NCBI RefSeq assembly: GCF_004310325.1
Contig: NZ_SIRT01000011.1
Coordinates: 1-64,000, forward strand
Reading direction: 5' to 3'
Origin: Hyunsoonleella flava
Lineage (GTDB): Bacteria > Bacteroidota > Bacteroidia > Flavobacteriales > Flavobacteriaceae
Length of the DNA: 64,000 nucleotides
A program made the position numbers and the translations under genes. The notes below the pieces were generated by a model that did not search any database, was not told the origin of the DNA, and saw only the letters and a program-made list of their open reading frames with translations. Below, in pieces: positions 36,409 through 46,300 of the stretch (the stretch's first letter is position 1; every line of letters begins with the position of its first letter).

Positions 36409-37761
36409 ATGAAAATAGCAAAACCAAAATTGTCCTTTTGGCAAATATTCAATATGAATGTTGGTTTCCTTGGCATTCAGTATAGTTTTGGGCTGCAACA
36501 AACAGCTGTAAATCCTATTTTTTCATTTTTAGGTGCAGAGCACGACCAGCTACCATTATTAAATTTAGCTGGCCCAGTAACGGGTTTAATTATACAGCCC
36601 ATAATAGGTGCTATTTCAGATAAAACATGGTCGCCTCGATGGGGAAGACGTAAACCTTTCTTTTTGATTGGGGCATTATTAGGTAGTTTGTGCTTGTTTG
36701 CTTTTCCATTTAGTCCAGCTTTGTGGTTTGCCGTTGGCTTACTTTGGATTTTGGATGTAGGAAACAATATGGCAATGGAGCCTTACAGAGCTTTTGTAGG
36801 GGATAAACTGCCCAACAGTCAGCTAAGTTTTGGGTATCAAATGCAAAGTTTGTTTGTTGGTGCTGGCATAGTTTTGGCAAATGCTTCCATCTTTCTTTTT
36901 CAAGATTGGTTTGGTGGTGTAGAGGAGGTTACCGAAAGTGTAACATCCATACCAAAATGGTTGTATTATTCCTTTTTTATTGGGGCTGTTTTGTCCATTT
37001 CAACCATTCTTTGGTCTGTTTTAAAAACACCAGAAATACCACCAACAGAAGAAGAGTTAGAGGATATAAAAAAGCATAATGCTTTATCACTTTCAGCAAG
37101 AATTAAAGCACCCATTTTAGAAATATTAGATGCCATAAAGGATATGCCAAAATTTATGTGGAAACTATCTGCGGTGTATTTGTTTCAGTGGTATGCCTTG
37201 TTTGTGTATTGGCAATTTATTGCACCAATGTTTAAGGAAAGTATGGGGTTAAACAGTTCTGAAGCTTTAAGTCAAGCTGCAAAAATGAACACAACCTACA
37301 ATATATCAACTATAGTTTTTGCCTTAGCGCTTGTGCCATTAGCTTTAAAGTATGGTGGTAAAAAAGTATATGTGCTAAGTCTATTTTTAACAGGAATTGC
37401 AATGCTTAGTATTCCATATATACAAGACCCACTTTTAGTTGTATTACCTATGGTTTTATTTGGAATAGGTTGGGCAGCTATGATGGGAATACCCTATTCT
37501 ATGGTGTCCAAAATTGTCCCGCAAGAAAGACGTGGTGTTTATATGGGGATTTTAAATATGATGATTGTTATACCCATGGGAATTCAAACATTAACATTTG
37601 GGCCTATTGTAAAACATCTATTAAGCAATAGTGCAGTTAATGCTATATTATTTGGAGGTGTATTTTTTATCATTGCAGGTGTCCTAGCATTAAGACTCAA
37701 GCAGCCAAAATCTACTGATGAAGATGAAGACATTGTTGTTTCGGTTGGTAGTGGCCATTAA
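36409..37761 (+). CDS. SLC45-type MFS sugar:proton symporter
   Basis: The 450-residue inner-membrane protein has twelve predicted helices and the opening FWQIFNMNVGFLGIQYSFGLQQ, with the loop motif RWGRRKPFFLIGALLG. This matches the SLC45/GPH-like branch of sugar transporters, whose members carry sucrose, maltose and related disaccharides with protons. It starts one base after the glutaredoxin-like gene and ends 15 bases before the kinase. It would bring the disaccharide from the periplasm to the cytoplasm for phosphorolysis by the GH13 enzyme two genes downstream. Confidence 0.9.
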   Translation: MKIAKPKLSFWQIFNMNVGFLGIQYSFGLQQTAVNPIFSFLGAEHDQLPLLNLAGPVTGLIIQPIIGAISDKTWSPRWGRRKPFFLIGALLGSLCLFAFPFSPALWFAVGLLWILDVGNNMAMEPYRAFVGDKLPNSQLSFGYQMQSLFVGAGIVLANASIFLFQDWFGGVEEVTESVTSIPKWLYYSFFIGAVLSISTILWSVLKTPEIPPTEEELEDIKKHNALSLSARIKAPILEILDAIKDMPKFMWKLSAVYLFQWYALFVYWQFIAPMFKESMGLNSSEALSQAAKMNTTYNISTIVFALALVPLALKYGGKKVYVLSLFLTGIAMLSIPYIQDPLLVVLPMVLFGIGWAAMMGIPYSMVSKIVPQERRGVYMGILNMMIVIPMGIQTLTFGPIVKHLLSNSAVNAILFGGVFFIIAGVLALRLKQPKSTDEDEDIVVSVGSGH

Positions 37762-37776
37762 TTAAAAAAAATAGTT

Positions 37777-38715
37777 TTGAAACAAAATATAAGAGAAATA
37801 GATATTCTTTGTGTTGGAGAAGTTCTTGTAGACTTTATAGGTCATCAAACTGGAGAACTTATCAATAACACAAGAGATTATCACAGGTACTTAGGCGGAT
37901 CACCAGCAAATGTGGCTATGAATTCTGCAAGATTAGGCTTAAAATCAGCAATGGTAGCAACTGTTGGTAATGATGGTTTTGGGGAGTATATTTTTGAGAG
38001 GCTTTCTGGCGTTGGTGTAAACACAAATTATATTAAAATAATTGGTAATAAACCAACTAGCGTTGTTTTTGTATCAAAGACAGATAGCACACCAGATTTT
38101 ATTCCTTTTAGAAAAGCAGATTCCCATATCTTGGAAGATCAGATTTCAACAGACTTACTTTTAAAAACGAATATATATCACACAACGTGCTTTGCTTTAA
38201 GCAAAAATCCCGCACAAACCACTATTTTAAACAAGGCAGAAGAGGCTTTTAATTTAGGTTGTAAATTAAGTATCGATGTGAATTATGCTAAAAAGTTGTG
38301 GCAAAGTCAAGAAGAAGCGCTAGAGGTTATAAAATTGTACTGCAAATTTAACCCTTTGGTTAAGGTTAGTGAAGATGATATGCTTAGGCTTTTCGAGGAA
38401 AAATTACCTCACGATGAGATTTTCAGCTTCTTTCATTCAGAAGGTGTAGATACTGTGTGTTTAACTTTAGGAAGCAATGGTGTAAAATTATCTCAAAAAG
38501 ATAAAGAGATTATCCAGCTACCTGCGATACAAATAGATGTTGTACAAGACGCAACAGGTGCTGGCGATGCATTTTGGTCTGGCTTTTTGTTTGCTTACAT
38601 AAAGGAAAAGCCCATTGAAAAGTGCTTGGAAGTGGCATTACAACTTGCGGCATTAAAGCTTCAAAATGTGGGGAGGTTACCAGACAACATTAATATATTA
38701 TCAGAGCTTTTATAA
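37777..38715 (+). CDS. PfkB-family carbohydrate kinase, probable fructokinase
   Basis: The 312-residue protein has the PfkB pattern: the start ILCVGEVLVDFIG, the glycine-rich LGGSPANVAMNSARLG, and the ATP-binding/catalytic end DATGAGDAFWSGFLFAY, where the Asp of GAGD is the base. The likely start is a TTG at 37777, since no ATG or GTG lies before the essential first strand. In this context, next to a sucrose-phosphorylase-like enzyme, phosphorylation of fructose is the best guess. PfkB members also act on other sugars, so 2-keto-3-deoxygluconate or tagatose are not excluded. Confidence 0.85.
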   Translation: MKQNIREIDILCVGEVLVDFIGHQTGELINNTRDYHRYLGGSPANVAMNSARLGLKSAMVATVGNDGFGEYIFERLSGVGVNTNYIKIIGNKPTSVVFVSKTDSTPDFIPFRKADSHILEDQISTDLLLKTNIYHTTCFALSKNPAQTTILNKAEEAFNLGCKLSIDVNYAKKLWQSQEEALEVIKLYCKFNPLVKVSEDDMLRLFEEKLPHDEIFSFFHSEGVDTVCLTLGSNGVKLSQKDKEIIQLPAIQIDVVQDATGAGDAFWSGFLFAYIKEKPIEKCLEVALQLAALKLQNVGRLPDNINILSELL

Positions 38716-38724
38716 AACTAAACG

Positions 38725-40287
38725 ATGTCCGAAGAATCTAATATTACAAACGGCGTTATGCTTAATGCTTATCCAGATAGTATTGGCAATACATTAAGCG
38801 ATACCATTAGTATGCTTAAAAGGCCTGAGTTTAAAGATGTTTTTTCACTGTTCTATGTTTTGCCAACATTTTTTAACAGTGATTTGGATAGAGGCTTTTC
38901 AATTATAGATTACAATCTTAACGAAGATTTGGTGTCCAAGTCTGATTTAGAAGATTTAGAGCAATTGAATATTCAATTAAAGTTTGATATTGTATTGAAT
39001 CATTTATCAGTAGCATCACCTCAATTTAAAGATTTATTAAAAAAAGGAGAGCAGTCTAAATACAAAGACTTTTTTATCAATTGGAATAGTTTCTGGGAAG
39101 GTAACGGTACCATGGGAGCTGATGGAATTATTATCCCAAAAAAGGAATATCTCGATAAGTTATTTATGAGAAAATCTGGATTACCAATTTTAAAAGTGCC
39201 TTTTCCTGATGGAACAGAAAAACCATACTGGAATACCTTTTATCAAAAAATTATTGAAGATAAAACGTTTTTAGGGCAGATGGATGTCAATGCAAAATCT
39301 GAACTGGTTTGGGACTTTTATGAAGAAACTTTACAAAAGGTCAGCAACTATGGCTGTCAGATACTAAGGCTGGATGCTTTTGCGTATTTGCATAAAGAAA
39401 TTGGGCAATCAAATTTTTTTAATAAACCGGGAACATGGCAGTACCTAGAGCGTATCAAACAAATTGCAGATAAAAATGGGTTGACACTTTTACCAGAAAT
39501 TCATGCCGAGTATGGATTGCATTTACATGATGAGGTAGCCAATGAAGGGTATCAAATTTACGATTTTTTCTTACCAGGATTAACTATTCATACCATTGAA
39601 AATAGTAGCAGTAAAGCACTTATAAAGTGGGCTAAAGAAATCATTTCTAAAGGTTACAAAACCGTAAACATGTTGGGGTGTCATGATGGTATTCCAGTGC
39701 TAGATTTAAAAGGTAAGTTTGCAAACGGTTTTTATAATAAAGGCCTGCTAGAAGATGAGGAGATCGAGACTATTATGAGTACTATTATAGAGCGCGGTGG
39801 GCGTGTAAAAAATCTTTATGACCCTGAAGGCAATAAGATTTCATATTACCAAGTAAATGCTACTTTCTTTAGTGCCTTAGGTGAAGATGAACAGAAATTG
39901 TTGCTTGCCAGAGCCATTCAATTGTTTATGCCAGGGATACCTCAGGTATGGTATTTAGATATTTTTGCAGGTAAAAATGATTATGAAGCTGCAGATGCTG
40001 GAGGAAGTGCTGGACATAAAGAAATAAATAGAACTAATTTGACCATGCAAAATATTGAAGAGGGACTTAAAAGAAAGGTTGTTTTAAATCAGCTTGAGCT
40101 ATTAAGGTTGCGGAATACTTCCAAAGCCTTTTCAGGAACCGTTAGGATTAATGAAACTTCGAATAAAATCATTGATATTAAGTGGATTAATCAAAATGAA
40201 TTTGCTCATCTAACAGCAAACCTTGACTCCTATAATTTCACAATAAATTACTCAGAAGCAGGGGAGCTCAAATCTTATGCTTTTTAA
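38725..40287 (+). CDS. GH13 subfamily 18 enzyme, probable sucrose phosphorylase
   Basis: The 520-residue cytoplasmic protein (no signal peptide) aligns by eye with sucrose phosphorylases: the opening VMLNAYPDSIGNTLSDTISM, LPTFFNSDLDRGFSIIDY, and LKFDIVLNHLS. The GH13 catalytic triad is visible as Asp217 (ILRLDAFAYL), Glu258 (LLPEIHAEY) and Asp321 (LGCHDGIPVLD). Sucrose phosphorylase makes glucose-1-phosphate and fructose from sucrose and phosphate; the neighbouring PfkB kinase would then use the fructose. Relatives in the same subfamily split sucrose-6-phosphate, glucosylglycerol or glucosylglycerate, so the substrate is inferred from context. An all-A/T hairpin (40305-40328) follows the stop. 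Confidence 0.85.
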   Translation: MSEESNITNGVMLNAYPDSIGNTLSDTISMLKRPEFKDVFSLFYVLPTFFNSDLDRGFSIIDYNLNEDLVSKSDLEDLEQLNIQLKFDIVLNHLSVASPQFKDLLKKGEQSKYKDFFINWNSFWEGNGTMGADGIIIPKKEYLDKLFMRKSGLPILKVPFPDGTEKPYWNTFYQKIIEDKTFLGQMDVNAKSELVWDFYEETLQKVSNYGCQILRLDAFAYLHKEIGQSNFFNKPGTWQYLERIKQIADKNGLTLLPEIHAEYGLHLHDEVANEGYQIYDFFLPGLTIHTIENSSSKALIKWAKEIISKGYKTVNMLGCHDGIPVLDLKGKFANGFYNKGLLEDEEIETIMSTIIERGGRVKNLYDPEGNKISYYQVNATFFSALGEDEQKLLLARAIQLFMPGIPQVWYLDIFAGKNDYEAADAGGSAGHKEINRTNLTMQNIEEGLKRKVVLNQLELLRLRNTSKAFSGTVRINETSNKIIDIKWINQNEFAHLTANLDSYNFTINYSEAGELKSYAF

Positions 40288-40356
40288 ATTATTTTTAAGG
40301 TTTTTATAATAAATATTAATTTATTATAGGATTAGGCGTTTACTTATTAGGATTCT

Positions 40357-40364
40357 TATATTTG
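40357..40364 (+). promoter_or_regulatory. -7 promoter element for malic enzyme
   Basis: TATATTTG fits TAnnTTTG and lies 25 bases before the ATG at 40390. I see no -33 match at the right distance. Confidence 0.5.
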
Positions 40365-40389
40365 TTGGTTTAGTTGAGAATCCATTATT

Positions 40390-42684
40390 ATGAGCGAAGA
40401 AAGTAAGAGAAGAGAGGCACTGATATACCACGCAAAACCTACTCCAGGTAAAATTAAAGTTGTTCCAACCAAAAAATATGCGAGTCAAAGAGACTTATCC
40501 TTGGCTTACTCTCCAGGAGTTGCAGAGCCTTGTTTGGAAATTGAAAAAGACAAAAATCAAGTTTATAGATATACCGCTAAGGGAAACTTAGTCGCTGTTA
40601 TTTCCAACGGAACAGCAGTTTTAGGATTAGGGAATATTGGTCCTGAAGCCTCTAAACCTGTAATGGAAGGGAAAGGCCTACTCTTTAAAATTTTTGCTGA
40701 TATTGATGTGTTTGACATTGAGGTTGATACCGAAAATGTGGATGCATTTATAGAAACTGTTAAAAATATAGCACCAACCTTTGGAGGTATTAATCTTGAG
40801 GATATCAAAGCTCCTGAAGCGTTTGAAATTGAGCGTCGACTGAAAGAAGAGCTGGATATTCCAGTAATGCATGATGACCAACATGGTACTGCAATAATAT
40901 CTGCGGCAGCACTAATAAATGCCTTGGAACTGGCTAATAAAAACATTGAGGATGTAAAAATTGTGATAAGTGGTGCGGGTGCGGCAGCCATTTCTTGTTC
41001 ACGTCTATACCAATCTTGTGGCGCGAAAAGAGAAAATATGGTAATGCTGGATAGCAAAGGTGTGATTAGGCAAGACCGTGATAACCTTACATCCCAAAAG
41101 GCTGAATTCGCCACTCATAGAAAAATAGACACACTTGATGAAGCTATGGTTGATGCTGATGTGTTTATCGGACTTTCCATGGCAGATATTGTTACGCCTG
41201 AGATGCTTAAAACCATGGCGAAAGACCCTATTGTGTTTGCTATGGCAAATCCAGATCCTGAGATTAAATACCAATTGGCCGTTGATACTAGGGATGATAT
41301 CATTATGGCAACAGGTCGAAGCGACCATCCTAATCAGGTAAATAATGTCTTAGGGTTTCCTTTCATATTTAGAGGAGCTTTGGATGTTCGTGCAACAGGA
41401 ATTAATGAGGCAATGAAAATGGCTGCGGTAAAAGCCTTGGCTGCTTTAGCCAAAGAACCTGTGCCAGAGCAGGTAAATGTGGCTTACGAACAAACGCGTT
41501 TGGCTTTTGGTAGAAAATATATCATTCCTAAACCTTTTGATCCTCGCTTAATTGCTGAAATTCCACCAGCCGTTGCAAAAGCAGCAATGGAAAGTGGTGT
41601 TGCCCAAACTGAAATTACTGATTGGAATAAATACAAGGATGCATTAAGAGAGCGTCTTGGTTCTGATAATAAGTTGGTAAGGTTGCTTTTAGGTCGTGCA
41701 AAATTGAACCCAAAACGCGTAGTATTTGCTGAAGCAGACCAATTAGCAGTGTTAAAAGCAGCTCAAATAGCACATGAGGAAGGTATAGCTATCCCTATTC
41801 TATTGGGTAGAAAAGAAACGATTGAAGATTTAATGAAGGAGATTGATTTTGAAGCTGATGTAACCATAATAGACCCAAAAACTGAAGAAGAAAACGAGCG
41901 CAAAAACCGTTATGCCAAAGTATATTGGGAACAGCGTAAACGTCGTGGGGTTACATATTACGCGGCACAACGATTGATGCGAGAGCGTAATTATTTTGCA
42001 GCTATGATGGTGAATGAAGGCGATGCAGACGCTTTAATCTCTGGGTACTCTAGAAACTATCCTTCAGTAGTAAAGCCTATGTTAGAGCTTATTGGTATGG
42101 CTAAGGGAGCTACAAGAATTGCAACCACTAACGTTATGATGACCAAAAGAGGGCCAATGTTTGTGAGTGATACATCAATCAACATAGATCCAACGGCGAA
42201 GGATTTAGCTAAAATTGCTGTAATGACTTCAAAAGTGATAAAGACTTTTGGTTTTGAGCCAGTAATAGCCATGACATCATATTCAAACTTCGGTTCCTCA
42301 GGAAACCCGAGGGCTTCAAAAGTAAGAGAAGCTGTAGCGTTACTGCATCGTAATTATCCAGATTTGGTTGTGGATGGCGAATTGCAAACAGACTTTGCTC
42401 TAAATGATGAAATGTTGCGCGATCAATTTCCGTTTTCAAAACTGGTAGGTAGAAAAGTAAATGGGTTGATTTTTCCAAACTTAGATGCTGCAAATATTAC
42501 TTACAAACTTTTAAAGGAACTTAATGAAGCAGATTCCATTGGGCCAATTATGATGGGAATGAAAAAACCAGTACACATTTTACAGCTGGATGCTAGTGTA
42601 GATGAAATCGTAAATATGACCGCAGTTGCTGTTGTTGATGCACAGAATAAGGAAATGTGGGAGCTAGAAAAAGATATTTCCTAA
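40390..42684 (+). CDS. maeB: NADP-dependent malic enzyme with phosphotransacetylase-like domain (MaeB type)
   Basis: Malic enzyme turns malate into pyruvate, CO2 and NADPH. The 764-residue protein is of the long MaeB type. The malic enzyme part (1 to about 425) holds LAYSPGVAEPCLEI, MHDDQHGTAIISAAAL, the nucleotide-binding ISGAGAAAISCSRLY and MANPDPE. The rest (about 430-764) is a phosphotransacetylase-like domain with VVFAEADQLAVLKAA; in this family it is generally regulatory, sensing acetyl-CoA, rather than active. It appears to be a single-gene unit, though ruvA follows on the same strand 52 bases later with its own promoter. Confidence 0.96.
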   Translation: MSEESKRREALIYHAKPTPGKIKVVPTKKYASQRDLSLAYSPGVAEPCLEIEKDKNQVYRYTAKGNLVAVISNGTAVLGLGNIGPEASKPVMEGKGLLFKIFADIDVFDIEVDTENVDAFIETVKNIAPTFGGINLEDIKAPEAFEIERRLKEELDIPVMHDDQHGTAIISAAALINALELANKNIEDVKIVISGAGAAAISCSRLYQSCGAKRENMVMLDSKGVIRQDRDNLTSQKAEFATHRKIDTLDEAMVDADVFIGLSMADIVTPEMLKTMAKDPIVFAMANPDPEIKYQLAVDTRDDIIMATGRSDHPNQVNNVLGFPFIFRGALDVRATGINEAMKMAAVKALAALAKEPVPEQVNVAYEQTRLAFGRKYIIPKPFDPRLIAEIPPAVAKAAMESGVAQTEITDWNKYKDALRERLGSDNKLVRLLLGRAKLNPKRVVFAEADQLAVLKAAQIAHEEGIAIPILLGRKETIEDLMKEIDFEADVTIIDPKTEEENERKNRYAKVYWEQRKRRGVTYYAAQRLMRERNYFAAMMVNEGDADALISGYSRNYPSVVKPMLELIGMAKGATRIATTNVMMTKRGPMFVSDTSINIDPTAKDLAKIAVMTSKVIKTFGFEPVIAMTSYSNFGSSGNPRASKVREAVALLHRNYPDLVVDGELQTDFALNDEMLRDQFPFSKLVGRKVNGLIFPNLDAANITYKLLKELNEADSIGPIMMGMKKPVHILQLDASVDEIVNMTAVAVVDAQNKEMWELEKDIS

Positions 42685-42686
42685 TG

Positions 42687-42716
42687 TTTGAAACGCAAAT
42701 AATTTCATTACATTTG
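42687..42716 (+). promoter_or_regulatory. Promoter of ruvA-sprA
   Basis: TTTG at 42687-42690 and TACATTTG at 42709-42716, 18 bases apart, match the Bacteroidota -33/-7 pair. It starts just after the maeB stop and places the start of transcription about 15 bases before the ruvA ATG. Confidence 0.65.
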
Positions 42717-42736
42717 GCAGGTTAAGAGGGAAATTA

Positions 42737-43318
42737 ATGATTACACATATTCAAGGAAAACTTGTTGAAAAGAACCCAACAGATGTTGTTATAGATTGCA
42801 ATGGTGTGGGGTATTTGCTGAATATTTCTTTACATACCTATTCTCAAATTCCTGATAAAGAATTCTTAAAGTTATATACACATTTGCAGGTAAAAGAAGA
42901 CTCGCATACCCTTTTTGGGTTTTCTTCAATTGCAGAGCGCGAAATTTTTAGGTTATTGATTTCTGTAAGTGGTATTGGCGCAAGTACGGCAAGAACTATG
43001 TTGTCCTCGCTTTCACCTAAACAGGTAAGAGAAGGCATTGCATCAGAAGATGTCGCGCTAATTCAATCCATTAAAGGTATCGGGGCTAAAACCGCCCAAC
43101 GTGTAATTATAGATTTAAAAGATAAAATTTTAAAGATTTACGATATAGACGAAGTTTCGGTTTCTCAAGACAATACCAATAAGAATGAAGCGTTATCTGC
43201 TTTAGAAGTTCTTGGTTTTGCAAAAAAGCAAGCAGAGCGTGTTGTGGATAAAATTATGGTATCACAACCTGATGCAACTGTAGAAACCATTATAAAACAA
43301 GCCTTAAAAAATTTATAA
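42737..43318 (+). CDS. ruvA: Holliday junction branch migration protein RuvA
   Basis: RuvA binds the four-way junction and loads RuvB. The 193-residue protein has the N-terminal OB-fold (ITHIQGKLVEKNPTDVVIDCNGVGYLL), the two helix-hairpin-helix motifs (LLISVSGIGASTARTML and SIKGIGAKTAQRVIIDLKDK) and the C-terminal domain that contacts RuvB (NEALSALEVLGFAKKQAERVV). Length is normal. It precedes sprA by only 6 bases. I believe this ruvA-sprA pairing is common in Flavobacteria; no functional link is known. Confidence 0.97.
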   Translation: MITHIQGKLVEKNPTDVVIDCNGVGYLLNISLHTYSQIPDKEFLKLYTHLQVKEDSHTLFGFSSIAEREIFRLLISVSGIGASTARTMLSSLSPKQVREGIASEDVALIQSIKGIGAKTAQRVIIDLKDKILKIYDIDEVSVSQDNTNKNEALSALEVLGFAKKQAERVVDKIMVSQPDATVETIIKQALKNL

Positions 43319-43324
43319 GAGATT

Positions 43325-46300
43325 TTGAACATAACTAACCATAGCTGTCATAAATCGATTAAAACCTACGTTGCCCTCATTGCCCTCCTGCTTTTATCGG
43401 TATCGGTATGGGCGCAGCAACCTGCTCAAGATTCTACAAAAACAGGCTTTAGTTTAGGAAACATCAAATTCCCTAAACTTAATGGGATTGAATCTAAATA
43501 TACGTACGACCCTGTTACAGACAGGTACATATACACCGAAAAAATAGGTGAGTTCAATATCAATTATCCTATCATTTTAACACCAAAAGAGTTTAAGGAT
43601 TTGGTGGCTAAGGAGAATCTAAGAAACTACTATAAAGAAAAAATTGACGCTTTTGATGGTAAGAAGAAAGGTGCTGAAGACGAGCAGAAAAATTTGTTGC
43701 CAGAGTTTTATGTAAACTCGGGCTTTTTTGAAACTATTTTTGGAGGGAATACTATTGAAGTAGTGCCACAAGGTTCGGTTGAAATGGATTTGGGTGTACT
43801 TTTTTCAAGACAAGATAATCCATCTTTCTCGCCAAGAAACCGTAGTAATTTCACTTTTGATTTTGACCAACGTATCAGTCTAAGCCTTTTAGGTAAAGTA
43901 GGTACACGTCTTCAAGTAAACGCTAATTACGATACACAGTCCACCTTCGATTTTCAAAATATTATAAAATTAGATTATACGCCAACGGAGGATGATATCA
44001 TTCAAAAAATAGAGGTTGGTAACGTAAACATGCCATTAAACAGTTCCTTAATTACAGGAGCTCAGAGTTTATTTGGTGTAAAAGCGCAACTGCAATTTGG
44101 TAGAACAACGGTAACAGGCGTGTTTTCTGAGCAACAATCACAAGGAAATACAGTTGTAGCCCAAGGCGGAGGAACTTTGGAGGAGTTTGATTTTTTCATA
44201 AGAGATTATGATGAAAACCGACACTTCTTTTTAGCACAATATTTTAGGGACACCTACGACGAAGCGTTAAGAAATTACCCTTTTATTAATAATAGAGGAT
44301 TGCAAATTACCCGTTTAGAAGTATACATCACCAACCGAAGTAATAGAACCGACAATGTTAGAAATGTGGTGGCGTTACAAGATTTAGGAGAAAGTGATAA
44401 ACTGTTTTCTCCATTTGTAAATGTTACTGCTGGCCCTGGTGCGTTTCCTGATAATGGGAATAACAATTTAGACCCAACTGCCATTGGTAGTGGTTCTGTT
44501 TTAACGGAGGCTATTCGAGATATTGCAACCGCACAACAAGGTTTTGGCGCCATACAGAACAATGTTAATGAAGGTTCTGATTATGGGAAAATTGAAAATG
44601 CAAGAAAACTACAAAACGGACAAGAGTATAGGTTTAATGCAGACTTAGGGTATATTTCCTTAAATCAACGTTTAACAGCTGATGAGGTTTTAGCGGTAGC
44701 CTATCAATTTACAGTTGGCGGTCAGGTATATCAAGTTGGTGAATTTGCAAACGACGGTGTTAATCCTAATGAAGTTGAAACCAATAATCAAGGGCAAGTT
44801 ACACAGGTTACCAATAAAGCTTTGGTACTAAAAATGCTTAAAAGTAGTGTTACCAATGTACAGCAACCTATCTGGGATTTAATGATGAAAAACATCTATG
44901 ATACGGGCGCTTTTAACTTAAGTCAGGATGATTTCACATTAAACATTTTTTATAATGAAGCCTCGCCTTTAAACTTTATCACACCTGTTGAAGGCACAAC
45001 ATTTCCACTATTTGATAATCATACACCAACAACACCAGGAGATGACAAAGAAATAGAGGAAACCACGTTGATACGGTTGTTCAATTGGGATAATTTGAAC
45101 TTTAATAATGACCCACAAGGCAATGGTGATGGGTTTTTCGACTTTGTTCCGGGTATAACGGTACAGCCTCAAAATGGAAAAATTGTATTTACAAAAGTAG
45201 AGCCTTTTGGACGTTACCTCTTTGATGTTTTAGATGATGATAATAATCCAAACAATAATGATGCGGATTATGAAGCAGATGTTTACACCAACCCAAATCA
45301 GGAAAAATACGTTTACGATATTCTTTATAAGAGTACAAAAATTGCGGCATTAGAAGAGGCAGATAAAAATAAGTTCAAGCTAAAAGGGCGTTATAGCTCA
45401 AGTGGTGGCGGTGATGGTATTCCAATAGGTGCTTTTAACGTGCCCCGTGGTTCGGTAAGGGTTACCGCTGGCGGACGTGTATTAATTGAAGGTGTAGATT
45501 ATACCGTAAATTATCAGTTGGGGCGTGTTCAAATTTTAGATGAAGCCTTAAAAGCATCCAATACACCAATACAAGTTTCTACTGAAAATAACGCCGTATT
45601 TGGGCAACAAACCAGACGTTTTACAGGGATAAATATAGAACATAAATTCAATGATAATTTTGTATTAGCGGGTACACTTTTAAACTTGAACGAACGCCCA
45701 ATTACACAAAAGGCAAATTTTGGTTCAGAGCCTATCAATAATACTATTTTCGGTTTTAACGGTAACTTTTCTTCTGAAGTGCCTTTCCTTACTAGAATGG
45801 TAAATAAGTTACCTAATATTGATACAGACGTGCCATCCAATATTTCCCTAAGGGGAGAATTTGCGTATCTAGCACCGGGAGCACCAAATGGTACAGACCT
45901 TAATGGGGAAGCCACCTCATATATTGATGATTTTGAAGGTACACAAAATGCCATAGATTTAAAAGCACAACAATCTTGGTTTTTATCAAGTAGACCTTTA
46001 GACTTAAATAATTCTCCAGGGGATGACAATGCTGGTATCCAAAACGGTTATGGTAGAGGTATGCTAAACTGGTATACTATCGATCCCATTTTTTATAGCG
46101 TGAGACGACCAGATGGCGTTTCTGATGAAGATTTATCAAGCTTGTATACAAGTCGCGTGTTTATCAATGAATTATTCCCTGAGCAAGATTTGGTACAAGG
46201 GCAAAATTCAATATTATTCACTTTAGATTTAGCCTATTACCCAGAAGAACGTGGGCCTTATAATTTTAATCCGACAGCTAATAGCACTCCAGCTACTGAT

